A stretch of DNA of 64,000 bases from a virus, in the IMG/VR virus record IMGVR_UViG_3300044627_004527, positions 1-64,000 of that record. One strand, given 5' to 3'. The position numbers were made by a program, and so were the translations under genes. Under the pieces are notes generated by a model. It was not told where the DNA came from and did no database searches. It was given only the letters and a program-made list of their open reading frames with translations. Positions 35,488 through 43,133 of the stretch are shown here, piece after piece; within the stretch, counting starts at the first letter, position 1, and each line of letters starts with the position of its first letter.

Positions 35488-36620
35488 AGCTTGCTATCCT
35501 CTCTCTTGATGATGGAAGCGAACAGGTTCTCGTAGTAGTTCGGAGCAGAGTTCCACGGAAGGCCACTGGAGATGCCAGCGTTGACCTCGACGACGAACGG
35601 GATGCCTGTTGCAGTCAGCGCGATGTCGAGGCAGTTCCAGTCAGTGGCGAGCGCGCTATTGGCCTTGACAGCCAGCGCCAGGAACTCGTCTGTACGTTCA
35701 TTGAGCCGCCGCAGAATGTCTGCGGGCAGGTAGTTGCGATTGGGACCCTTGGCGATCAGATTGCCGTTGTGGAAGATGTAGCGCCACTCAACGGGATCCT
35801 CGATGTAGTCAGCATCGAGCGGGGTGAGCCCGAGCGCTGCACCGGTGGTCATGATGGGCACGAACTCCCGGATCATCAGGGTCTCATCACGATCGATCCA
35901 GCGAAGAGCCTCCATCACGCCTTCATACAGGTCCTTGTATGGGAGCTTGCCGCCCATCCACTTGCCGTTCAGAGCCTTATAGGTCTTGAGGAAGTAGTGT
36001 GGATCGTGGATGCCGTCTGGGTTGGTGCTCCAGGAGTCGCGATTCTGCTCGAAGAAGAGACAGGCATCTTGGAAGTTGGCCGACAGGTTCATCAGAGCAG
36101 GCCCATCACGCCAGATGTACGTCACTGGTGTCGGGATACCTGCCTTGACGAGCTGGTCGTACCAGCCTCCATCGTAGTAGGTCTCCTTGAACGACGTGAT
36201 CATCTGCTCGACGGTCGAAGACTCAGCGCCCATTGCCGCAGCGATCGCCCTCATGGAGCCCTTGGCGTGGTTCCACGGCCAGGTGTTGTAGCGAGCCAGC
36301 ATGATCACGCGAGCATCTGAGGAGTTGCCGTATTCCACGGCCTCAAAGGCTCCAGAGATCATGTCAGGCGTTGCGCTGAACGAGTAGCGATGACTGAACT
36401 CGTTGTCGGTTGGCACATACAGACCTGACCGCTCAGCATTCTGACGCATTGAGTCCAGGCTCAGCCACAGCCACTCTTCTGTCGCATCCCAGGCCACATT
36501 GTTGTCAGCCAGGTCCTTCTTCATCTGAGTCCGAGCTTCATCGTAGCAATACCACAATGGATTGGCTTGGAGAGGGTTGATCTCACCCCAGTGAAAGCAC
36601 ACGACGAAATGGTAGCGCAT
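35484..36620 (-). CDS. ATP-grasp-like protein
   Basis: At 378 residues, the C-terminal part has NCLDIALTATGIPFVVEVNA, matching the metal-binding D...E-x-N pattern of ATP-grasp ligases, and MIREFVPIM fits the central lid region. ATP-grasp enzymes join a carboxylate to an amine or similar. The 120 N-terminal residues are unrecognised. ATG 36620 forms a TGATG junction with the upstream gene. Confidence 0.6.
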   Translation of the reverse strand: MRYHFVVCFHWGEINPLQANPLWYCYDEARTQMKKDLADNNVAWDATEEWLWLSLDSMRQNAERSGLYVPTDNEFSHRYSFSATPDMISGAFEAVEYGNSSDARVIMLARYNTWPWNHAKGSMRAIAAAMGAESSTVEQMITSFKETYYDGGWYDQLVKAGIPTPVTYIWRDGPALMNLSANFQDACLFFEQNRDSWSTNPDGIHDPHYFLKTYKALNGKWMGGKLPYKDLYEGVMEALRWIDRDETLMIREFVPIMTTGAALGLTPLDADYIEDPVEWRYIFHNGNLIAKGPNRNYLPADILRRLNERTDEFLALAVKANSALATDWNCLDIALTATGIPFVVEVNAGISSGLPWNSAPNYYENLFASIIKREDSKL

Positions 36621-36925
36621 CAGCACACTCCGTTCTTGATGAAGACGTGGATCTCACCCGGAGCAGGGTTGGCCGGGTAATAGCGACAGTCATCGGACAG
36701 GATGATCTGGCGGTTGACAGTGGCATGGCTGATGGCCTGCGCCCAGATCATGTCCTTGATCATCGTGCTCTCGACAGGCAGCGTCATCATGTACGATGAG
36801 CAGAGCTTCTTGAGCTCGACGGCCTCGATACCAGGCGTCTTCTGAACCTGGCTTGCGATCTGGGAGGAGACGTTGAGCACCAGGCTATCCTGCCCGCTTC
36901 CTTTGTTGTTGTCTACAATCTTCAC
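36620..36925 (-). CDS. small hypothetical protein (101 aa, GTG start)
   Basis: Starts VKIVDNNKGSG at GTG 36925, preceded by GGAGAG. Contains no recognised motif. Sits between two coupled genes. Confidence 0.6.
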   Translation of the reverse strand: MKIVDNNKGSGQDSLVLNVSSQIASQVQKTPGIEAVELKKLCSSYMMTLPVESTMIKDMIWAQAISHATVNRQIILSDDCRYYPANPAPGEIHVFIKNGVC

Positions 36926-36926
36926 T

Positions 36927-37466
36927 TCACTCTCCGTTGTCGTAGCGATCCGGCGCCACGTTGATGTGGATTGGCAGGTCTTGCCCGTCATTGACATAGA
37001 ACTCGCATCGGTTCTTACGAAGACCGACGCTCAAATAACCGCTCTCGTCGGTCAGCTCGATGATCTTGCCGACGACCATCTCACCCTTCAGCGCATCCTC
37101 TGAGCCGTACTTGACCTCAAGGACGCAGCCATCCGACCACAGGGACTCGTGTACCACGGCCAGCAGGCCGCTGTCAACCAGGTATTGGCTGCCCTGCTCA
37201 TCTTGATAGGCTCCATCCTCGCCGACACACACAGCGAAGATGACCGACTTGTCGTAGCGAGAGGGCTTGCCGACAAAGTCGGTGCCGCTCAGCACAGGAT
37301 CACCGTTGGCTGTGAATACCAGCTCAAGCAGCTCGCCCCACTCCTTGGTCCTGAACAAGCCTTCTGCTTGCTGCTCGGGCGTCAGCGCATTGAGGACCTG
37401 ACATGGATCGCCGATGAAGTAGCGGCCTGGCTTTGTAAACGTAGAGAGCTTTGGACGATCGATCAT
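36927..37466 (-). CDS. hypothetical protein (179 aa)
   Basis: Begins MIDRPKLSTFTKPGRYFIGD; GRYFIGDPC resembles the opening of a phage family annotated only as hypothetical. Beta-rich with an acidic character. ATG 37466 overlaps the transglycosylase stop by ATGA. Confidence 0.65.
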   Translation of the reverse strand: MIDRPKLSTFTKPGRYFIGDPCQVLNALTPEQQAEGLFRTKEWGELLELVFTANGDPVLSGTDFVGKPSRYDKSVIFAVCVGEDGAYQDEQGSQYLVDSGLLAVVHESLWSDGCVLEVKYGSEDALKGEMVVGKIIELTDESGYLSVGLRKNRCEFYVNDGQDLPIHINVAPDRYDNGE

Positions 37467-38002
37467 ATTTTGCACCACGGAGTTTGGCGGTAGATGTTGT
37501 GGGCCATGATGGTCTTGCCGTAGAAGTAGACCCGAGAGACGTAGCCTTTGTTGACCTTCGGCCCTCGATAGCCGTGTCTGTACAGCGTCAGGATGTAAGG
37601 CCAGCTCTTGTTGCGCGAGACGGATCTTACATGAGCCAGCACATAAGCGCCAGCCATGATTCCATTATGAGTGTCTCTTAAATCTTCGCAACTAGAAATT
37701 AGTGATTCTTTTTTGAGGAGTTTGATCCAGACCCTGCAACGGATCTGCATCACACCCCAGTCTTTGCCGCTCTTGGAGACGATTGGAAGCGCGTTTGTCT
37801 CGGCATACAGCACTCCCATCAAGACCCACTCAGGAACGTCCCAGCGTCGAGCTGCGGCGCTCACAGAGGCATGATACGACACAGCCCGAGCGATACCTTC
37901 TGGGGTGAGCCGCTCGGGCTGTGTGAGGGATGGTTCAAAGAAGCTCAGCAGAAACAGCAGATAAAATGTCGGCAAACCGACCTCACAAGTCATTGGTTGC
38001 AT
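37463..38002 (-). CDS. exported lytic transglycosylase (SLT-like)
   Basis: At about 179 residues, a hydrophobic N-terminus (FYLLFLLSFF) acts as an export signal or anchor. The catalytic region is LMGVLYAETNALPIVS with the Glu, then GKDWGVMQIR, the usual G-x-MQI of SLT domains. It would cleave peptidoglycan in the periplasm. The start is uncertain: ATG 38002, 37993, or 38029 within the loop of a hairpin (38010-38047). Confidence 0.75.
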   Translation of the reverse strand: MQPMTCEVGLPTFYLLFLLSFFEPSLTQPERLTPEGIARAVSYHASVSAAARRWDVPEWVLMGVLYAETNALPIVSKSGKDWGVMQIRCRVWIKLLKKESLISSCEDLRDTHNGIMAGAYVLAHVRSVSRNKSWPYILTLYRHGYRGPKVNKGYVSRVYFYGKTIMAHNIYRQTPWCKI

Positions 38003-38009
38003 TGGAATA

Positions 38010-38047
38010 AAGGCAAAGCAGACCATCATCAAGAGCCGCTTTGCCTT
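38010..38047 (-). terminator. hairpin, probable terminator or leader
   Basis: AAGGCAAAGC pairs with GCTTTGCCTT across an 18-base loop, followed on the minus strand by TTTATT. It lies between the stop at 38054 and the transglycosylase gene, so it may end the upstream unit or control the transglycosylase. Confidence 0.55.
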
Positions 38048-38053
38048 GTTCTA

Positions 38054-38389
38054 TCATGGCCTCGCTGTCTTTTGTTCGCAGAAGCAGACAAGGTAGTCTG
38101 CTGTGTTGGGCCGGTAGAGCGCGAGGCAGGTCTCCAGGTTCTGGTCGAAGTAGGGCTGCATCTTGGCCATCGTCCTGCCAGCCATCATGTCAGCCTCACT
38201 GAGGACGACACAGGCCGTACCCTTGACAGGATCCGTGGGCTCGATCGGCTGAATGAGTGTGGATGGTCTTTGGGCGTACCAGTCAGCCACCTGTATGGTC
38301 AGCAGAAAACCCATGATAGCCGCAATGCTTATGGTTGACACAACGATGCCGAAGACGGCGAGAGATCGGACTGAGGTGTCATCAGACAT
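38054..38389 (-). CDS. small membrane protein (111 aa)
   Basis: MSDDTSVRSLAVFG then one membrane span (IVVSTISIAAIMGFLLTI) and an exterior domain with conserved-looking Cys residues. AGGAG lies seven bases before ATG 38389. The gene start is embedded in the end of the previous gene in another frame. Confidence 0.6.
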   Translation of the reverse strand: MSDDTSVRSLAVFGIVVSTISIAAIMGFLLTIQVADWYAQRPSTLIQPIEPTDPVKGTACVVLSEADMMAGRTMAKMQPYFDQNLETCLALYRPNTADYLVCFCEQKTARP

Positions 38390-38604
38390 GCGTCTGCTCC
38401 TGATGCTTTTGGGGTTGCGGGTGCGATGCTGCGCTTCGGTTGAGAAGCCACGATCATGATCATGCCGAACCAGAAGGCGATGAAGAAGAGCGTGGCGATG
38501 ATCATAAAGATATACGGCTCCATCTCGATGAGCTCGTCGTCGCTGGTCTTCCAGCGCTTTTTGAGGCGCCTGATCATCCGCCATCGCTTGTATCTATCGA
38601 ACAT
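38329..38604 (-). CDS. small membrane protein (91 aa), overlapping the next gene
   Basis: A basic N-terminus (RYKRWRMIRRLKKRWK), one span (PYIFMIIATLFFIAFWFGM) and a Ser/Pro-rich exterior tail. It shares 61 bases with the following membrane protein in another frame. The pair beside a transglycosylase suggests a lysis or entry function. Confidence 0.6.
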   Translation of the reverse strand: MFDRYKRWRMIRRLKKRWKTSDDELIEMEPYIFMIIATLFFIAFWFGMIMIVASQPKRSIAPATPKASGADACLMTPQSDLSPSSASLCQP

Positions 38605-38896
38605 AGCGAGTGCCAGTTGTGCTGTGCTGCATGGTCACGAGATGCTCGCCACTCTTGGCATCGTGGTACGAGGAGACGATCGTGACCGACTCTTCGTCGC
38701 TGAGCTCGGGGTTGATGACGTCGCCGTCGAGGAACTCGACCTTGAGGCTCAGGCGCTTGTCGCCACGACGGGAGCGGCGAGCCAGCAGATCGTACTCGCG
38801 CTCCAGGAGGGTTTGACCATTGGTGGGCTTGACGAGCTCACGCGCAGCAGAGACGAGGCTTGTGACAGGGATGGTCTTGTTGATGAGATTAGACAT
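38594..38896 (-). CDS. hypothetical protein (100 aa)
   Basis: MSNLINKTIPVTSLVSAARE, then a basic stretch (LLARRSRRGDKRLS) and a beta-rich end. The ATG overlaps the upstream stop region; the longer frame is a shadow of the upstream gene. Confidence 0.65.
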   Translation of the reverse strand: MSNLINKTIPVTSLVSAARELVKPTNGQTLLEREYDLLARRSRRGDKRLSLKVEFLDGDVINPELSDEESVTIVSSYHDAKSGEHLVTMQHSTTGTRYVR

Positions 38897-39320
38897 TGGT
38901 GACGAACTCCGTTGCGACGCCGCGCACGATGATGGATGGGTCATTCTCGAACTGCTTGAGCTCCTGATAGAAGCCATAGCGGTAGAGGCCAGAGGCGAAC
39001 ATGAAGCGGATCTGAACGTCCCCGATGGGCGCGTCAGGATCGACGACCTTTGAGAGCAGGGGGCGAAGCTCGGGAGCCTCTCTGACAAGAGCAGAGAGGT
39101 GATAGGCTGCTGCTGAGCGCTCATCGACAGTGTTGCTGGTGTCCTTCACGATGGCCAGCAGATTATCCGGCTGCTGCTTGTAGTGCTCAACGATGCACCG
39201 TGTGAGCAGCTCAACGAGATCCTGTTCGATGCCAGGACTGGCCTCGATGTCTCTCATTCTCTTGAAGAGCCTGTTGACTGTGGTGTTGAAGAGGCCGAGG
39301 GCCTGGCTTGTGTCAATCAT
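38889..39320 (-). CDS. helical hypothetical protein (143 aa)
   Basis: Helical with HEAT-like features (DERSAAAYHLSALVREAPEL; NDPSIIVRGVATEFV). No family recognised. ATG 39320 overlaps the methyltransferase-like stop by eight bases. Confidence 0.65.
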   Translation of the reverse strand: MIDTSQALGLFNTTVNRLFKRMRDIEASPGIEQDLVELLTRCIVEHYKQQPDNLLAIVKDTSNTVDERSAAAYHLSALVREAPELRPLLSKVVDPDAPIGDVQIRFMFASGLYRYGFYQELKQFENDPSIIVRGVATEFVTNV

Positions 39321-40272
39321 TGCTGATGCCGAGAATGATGTCGATCTCTTTGTCGAGATCGAAGTTGACGAATCGATCGGGATGGATGAACGGGGTCATG
39401 AGTCCGACTGTCGCTGTTGAGTGCCACGTCTTCGAGAACTTCTCCCACTGGGAGCGCAGGACGTCTGCTTCGCTTGTGCCGTCAGGCAGTCGAACGTCTT
39501 TCATCAGCTCGTCCCAGAGCTGCTGAAGCCAGACAGTGTTCCAGCCGAACCATGCGGTAGTCGCCATGTCATTGTGACCATCGCCAGTGAACGAGATGCG
39601 CTTGAGCACGCAGAGACGCTCCAGCAGAGAGTTCATCACGATCGCCTTCTCGGTGAGCTCAAGCTGAGTGAGTCTGAGCAGCATGTTGATGCTGCTCGGC
39701 TCATTCCGGATCTGGCCGTGATTGTCGTGGAGGTCGATGGCCATGTCACGATCAAACTGTGCGAGCTTGAACAGCAGCTCATCGAGCGCGGCCATGACGT
39801 TGACGGTCTTCTTCTTGACGTGCTCTGGCACAGGAGGATTGGGGATGATCTGGAACGGCGGGTTGGAGTAGAACACGATCTTGCGAAGGTCGGTCTTGGC
39901 GAGGCCTGCGTCCATGAGCACCTGTTCAGGCGTCAGCCGCCACAGATCCTGGGTGATGATGCCTGGACCGGTGGGCTCGATGTCGTAGGAGACCAGGCGA
40001 ACAGGGAGCTTCTTGAAGTTGAAGTCGGTACGATCCAGACGATCCTCGATGCGAGTGAGGATCTTCTGGAGGCTAACTGCCATCGCACCACCGCCAGCAC
40101 ACGGCTCCACAAAGACTGTCCGCCGCGTATCACCGAGCTCGCAGTCAACAACCATGCGCTCAAGCTCGTGAGCCAGACCAAAGAACACCACCGAGTCAGT
40201 CAAGACCTCGGTGTAGTATTTGTCTTTCTTGCGTCGCGGCTGCTTTGTCTTTGTCGTTGTAATCTTTGCCAT
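39313..40272 (-). CDS. adenine-methyltransferase-like protein
   Basis: At 319 residues, FVEPCAGGGAMAVSL is an AdoMet-binding motif I, RLVSYDIEP is motif II and VFYSNPPFQII is the NPPF catalytic motif of N6-adenine methylases. It lacks an obvious target-recognition domain, so it may act on RNA or protein, or with low specificity on phage DNA. ATG 40272 lies just after the upstream stop; the longer frame is not needed. Confidence 0.75.
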   Translation of the reverse strand: MAKITTTKTKQPRRKKDKYYTEVLTDSVVFFGLAHELERMVVDCELGDTRRTVFVEPCAGGGAMAVSLQKILTRIEDRLDRTDFNFKKLPVRLVSYDIEPTGPGIITQDLWRLTPEQVLMDAGLAKTDLRKIVFYSNPPFQIIPNPPVPEHVKKKTVNVMAALDELLFKLAQFDRDMAIDLHDNHGQIRNEPSSINMLLRLTQLELTEKAIVMNSLLERLCVLKRISFTGDGHNDMATTAWFGWNTVWLQQLWDELMKDVRLPDGTSEADVLRSQWEKFSKTWHSTATVGLMTPFIHPDRFVNFDLDKEIDIILGISND

Positions 40273-40274
40273 AT

Positions 40275-40631
40275 CTACTTCTTGTAGCAAAAGCCACGCT
40301 TGAGGTTTGTGCCAGGAAGTGGCGTATTGAGCTGCTCGAAGCTCTCTGAGCGCCACATGACGATGCAGCCACTATAAGAGCGGCCCGTCGTTTCACAGGT
40401 AATAGTCTGCACCGACTCTTCTTTTTTGTCAACGAGATTTTTAGACAGACTGTCGATGCTGTCTACTGGCGCTCGGGCGACGATCTTGTCATCGATCTGA
40501 AACCAGATGAAGTCACCTGGGCTGAGGTGCTCAGGTGTTCTGCCAAGAGCCCAGAACTCATAAGCGTGAAGGGTGTCTTCCCAGAAGTGGTCGACCTCTT
40601 TCTTGGGGACTCGCACGATGATGTCGGTCAT
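40275..40631 (-). CDS. ASCH/PUA-like small protein
   Basis: At 118 residues, LSPGDFIWFQIDDKIVARAPV resembles the strand-turn core of PUA/ASCH-like RNA- or modified-base-binding domains. Assignment is weak. It is coupled to the exonuclease gene by ATGA and precedes the methyltransferase-like gene. Confidence 0.5.
   Translation of the reverse strand: MTDIIVRVPKKEVDHFWEDTLHAYEFWALGRTPEHLSPGDFIWFQIDDKIVARAPVDSIDSLSKNLVDKKEESVQTITCETTGRSYSGCIVMWRSESFEQLNTPLPGTNLKRGFCYKK
40404..40432 (-). promoter_or_regulatory. candidate internal promoter
   Basis: CTAAAAATCTCG, then TTGACA, 17 bases and CAGACT on the minus strand. The upstream block matches the promoter family closely but the -10 is poor and the segment is coding, so it could be chance. 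Confidence 0.3.
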
Positions 40632-41440
40632 GTTGCCTTCTTTGCCTCGTTGCGGGCCTTCTTCTTTGCAGCCTGGTCTTTGCGCTTCTTCTTCTCGTTC
40701 GTCGAGGAGGCGAGGAGCTGAGCGCGATACTCTGTCTGCTTCTCAATAGTGTCTTGCAGCGTCCAGGTGTGGATGTCGCTGACAGACATCGCCACTGTGA
40801 CCTCTCGCAGCATGTCGATGTCGACCTTGGCGTTGTGGGCTTTCTCATGGCCCTGGACAACACGACGCGCATGGGCGCAGCCACGGTCCTTGGCAGCGTC
40901 GATGAGCTTCACGCTGTTGCGGCTCTTACCCTTCTTGTTCTTCATCTTGTTCCAGATCATCGGATCGAGGAGCGGGACGTTGAACTTGCGGAAGTTGCCT
41001 GTCATCCTGGCAAACTCAAGCTCCAGCACCTTCTTGTCGAAGCCAAGGCCGTTGTAGGCCACGCAGCAACCAGCCATGCCGATGAGCTCACCGAAGACTT
41101 CCCAGACCTGTTCAAAGGTCTTGACGTCCTCTCCCTCGATCATTGGGCGGGTGATGCCGTGAATGGCTGACGCCTCGGGCGGAATGTCATAGAACTCAGG
41201 GAGGCTCGGCTTGACGTACTCATAGACAGAAGCGATGAGCTCGCCCCGATGGTAGAGGTCAGCAGCGACCTGCACGACGTGACACGCCTCGTTACGAGTC
41301 AGCCAGTCTTTCACATCCTGCTCATCCAGGCTCTCGGGATCATCTTCGTCCTCAAGCAGCGACGTCGTCTCGAAGTCGAAGTAGAGGATCGGGACGTCCA
41401 TCCAGCGTACTTGCGCCCACTGGTCCTTGATCTTGTACAT
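40628..41440 (-). CDS. DnaQ-like 3'-5' exonuclease (DEDD family)
   Basis: At 270 residues, it has Exo I LYFDFETTSL, HGITRPMIEG, Exo II AYNGLGFDKKVLE and Exo III HNAKVDIDML. The C-terminus is a very basic tail (NEKKKRKDQAAKKKARNEAKK). It would trim single-strand 3' ends of DNA or RNA. Start ATG 41440 lies after the terminator at 41454-41493, so it has separate transcription or depends on read-through. Confidence 0.85.
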   Translation of the reverse strand: MYKIKDQWAQVRWMDVPILYFDFETTSLLEDEDDPESLDEQDVKDWLTRNEACHVVQVAADLYHRGELIASVYEYVKPSLPEFYDIPPEASAIHGITRPMIEGEDVKTFEQVWEVFGELIGMAGCCVAYNGLGFDKKVLELEFARMTGNFRKFNVPLLDPMIWNKMKNKKGKSRNSVKLIDAAKDRGCAHARRVVQGHEKAHNAKVDIDMLREVTVAMSVSDIHTWTLQDTIEKQTEYRAQLLASSTNEKKKRKDQAAKKKARNEAKKAT

Positions 41441-41453
41441 TTTTGCCTCGTCA

Positions 41454-41493
41454 CTAAAAAAATACCCAGACCAACAATCTGATCCAGGTATTT
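41454..41493 (-). terminator. terminator closing the MoxR-vWA-Hen1-ligase operon
   Basis: A 13-pair stem with three G-U pairs and an eight-base loop (41460-41493), followed on the minus strand by a run of seven T. It lies 25 bases past the stop at 41518. Confidence 0.85.
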
Positions 41494-41517
41494 GATGTTG
41501 TTCATAAAAAGCAAGCG

Positions 41518-42228
41518 CTACCGAAAATAACTTGGGATAACCCACTTGCGGTAGCCTTCTGTGATGCCTAGCATCTGCTCTGCCCTGATGTCAACTGGTT
41601 TCCAGCCGGGGACGCTGAGCTGCTCGAAGCACCAGGCTTTGGCATAGTCGGCAGCAGCCTGTGGGCTGAACTGGCGCTTGGGCACGGTCTGCTCGATGAT
41701 CTGCACGATCTCAGGCTCGATGCTCTTGCACCACGCCTGCATCGCAGCCTGCTTCATCTTGGAGTCGAGGTCGATCTTCTCGATGCTGGTGGAGGCTACC
41801 ACCGCCTTGGCCTCAAGGAGCTGGATCTTTGCCTCGATCGAGGCCTCATCCACAGCCAGCAGCTCAGCGAGCGTCGCTGTCCAGCAGCCTACCCCCAGAG
41901 GCGTCACCCTGAAGTTCAGCTTGGGATCGAGCGAAATCTTGTGCTTTGCCCCAGAGATGTTGGTCAGCTCAATGACCTTGACGAACACCTCGCCGCAGTC
42001 GACGTGGGTCGTAGGATGACTGAGCGTGATGTCGCGCCCCTGCTGAGCGAACACACCATAGCTTGTTGTCTGCGTCATGTCTTTGACATGAAGGTTGACC
42101 TTGATCTGAACCAAGCCGTCGACCATCTTCGCATAATCCTCGCCACCTTCCTGGAGTGAGGCGAGCTTGAGCATCTTATGGATGATCCTGACCGCCTGAG
42201 CGGTGGTTGTCTGGGAGATGGCGCTCAT
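41518..42228 (-). CDS. hypothetical protein, last gene of the RNA-repair operon (236 aa)
   Basis: Starts MSAISQTTTAQAVRIIHKML. The first half is mixed alpha/beta; the second half holds an amphipathic helix (ELLAVDEASIEAKIQLLEAK). ATG 42228 overlaps the upstream stop. No family recognised. Confidence 0.65.
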   Translation of the reverse strand: MSAISQTTTAQAVRIIHKMLKLASLQEGGEDYAKMVDGLVQIKVNLHVKDMTQTTSYGVFAQQGRDITLSHPTTHVDCGEVFVKVIELTNISGAKHKISLDPKLNFRVTPLGVGCWTATLAELLAVDEASIEAKIQLLEAKAVVASTSIEKIDLDSKMKQAAMQAWCKSIEPEIVQIIEQTVPKRQFSPQAAADYAKAWCFEQLSVPGWKPVDIRAEQMLGITEGYRKWVIPSYFR

Positions 42229-42815
42229 TCTTCGTCCTTTGTCTTCTTGGCTGGGAGCTCGATCCACTCGTCTTCATCATCCTCGATCTCTTCGGCGAGG
42301 ACCTCTTTGATATTCACGGACATCGTCGCGCCAGGGACGATCATGATGTAGGGCTTACCACCCTCGCTCTGGTAGACGTTCACGTCGTAGTCTTCCCCGA
42401 GGTTCAGGCCAACCAGCCGCAGAATACGACCCTCAAGGATGACGCGAGCGTACTCGGCCACCTTCTTGGTCTTTCTGTTCTTGCGGTCACACTTCTGAAC
42501 GCGACGGGTCTCCGAGTAGACCTTGTTCTCCGCATTGAAGAGGTCGGTCTGCTGAGCGACATAGAGGTAGCGCACGTTGTTCTGATCTCGGAAGTTGATC
42601 ATCACGCCATCGAGATCGTGCAGCTTGAAGGGTGCCCACTTGACGTTGTGTCCCTGCGATTGCAAGGACTGCATGAGCAGCCGACCGTACTCCAGCAGGA
42701 TCCACTGGAACTTGGTCGACCACAGATCGGTGGGTGGCACCAAACCGATGTAGAGCTGTTCATCGGCTGGCGTCGTAAGTCTTCGGAATGTCTTGGGTAG
42801 TAGCTTGTCGATCAC
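42225..42815 (-). CDS. hypothetical protein (196 aa, GTG start)
   Basis: GTG 42815 overlaps the upstream TGA (GTGA) and has GAGG upstream. Beta-rich centre (RYLYVAQQTDLFNAENKV) and very acidic C-terminus (EEIEDDEDEWIELP). No motif recognised. Confidence 0.65.
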   Translation of the reverse strand: MIDKLLPKTFRRLTTPADEQLYIGLVPPTDLWSTKFQWILLEYGRLLMQSLQSQGHNVKWAPFKLHDLDGVMINFRDQNNVRYLYVAQQTDLFNAENKVYSETRRVQKCDRKNRKTKKVAEYARVILEGRILRLVGLNLGEDYDVNVYQSEGGKPYIMIVPGATMSVNIKEVLAEEIEDDEDEWIELPAKKTKDEE

Positions 42816-43126
42816 TTGATCCTCATCGCTGATTCGCCATATCCAGCCGTCGCAGGGAAGCCAGGATGATCTGACCATACGATGCGACGGCCCTCCTTGT
42901 CAACGAACTCGGCGCAGACCTTTTCGCCAACGCGAGCGATGAACCGGGATGACTTGGATTTTTCATAGTCACTCAGTCTGATCCCGCCCCATGTCATGCA
43001 AGCATGATAGGCTTCTTCGTAGTTGTCGAAGATGCGGGGTTTCACTTTCGTGCCGTGATAATCGCCGTCTGTGTATTTGTAGACGCCTTCGATATTGAAG
43101 ATCAGGAAGAATCCGCCCTCTGCCAT
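42812..43126 (-). CDS. small hypothetical protein (104 aa)
   Basis: MAEGGFFLIFNIEGVYKYTD; a compact alpha/beta protein of the kind found in many phages without a known role. It follows the ligase by seven bases. Confidence 0.65.
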   Translation of the reverse strand: MAEGGFFLIFNIEGVYKYTDGDYHGTKVKPRIFDNYEEAYHACMTWGGIRLSDYEKSKSSRFIARVGEKVCAEFVDKEGRRIVWSDHPGFPATAGYGESAMRIK

Positions 43127-43133
43127 AGCAACC

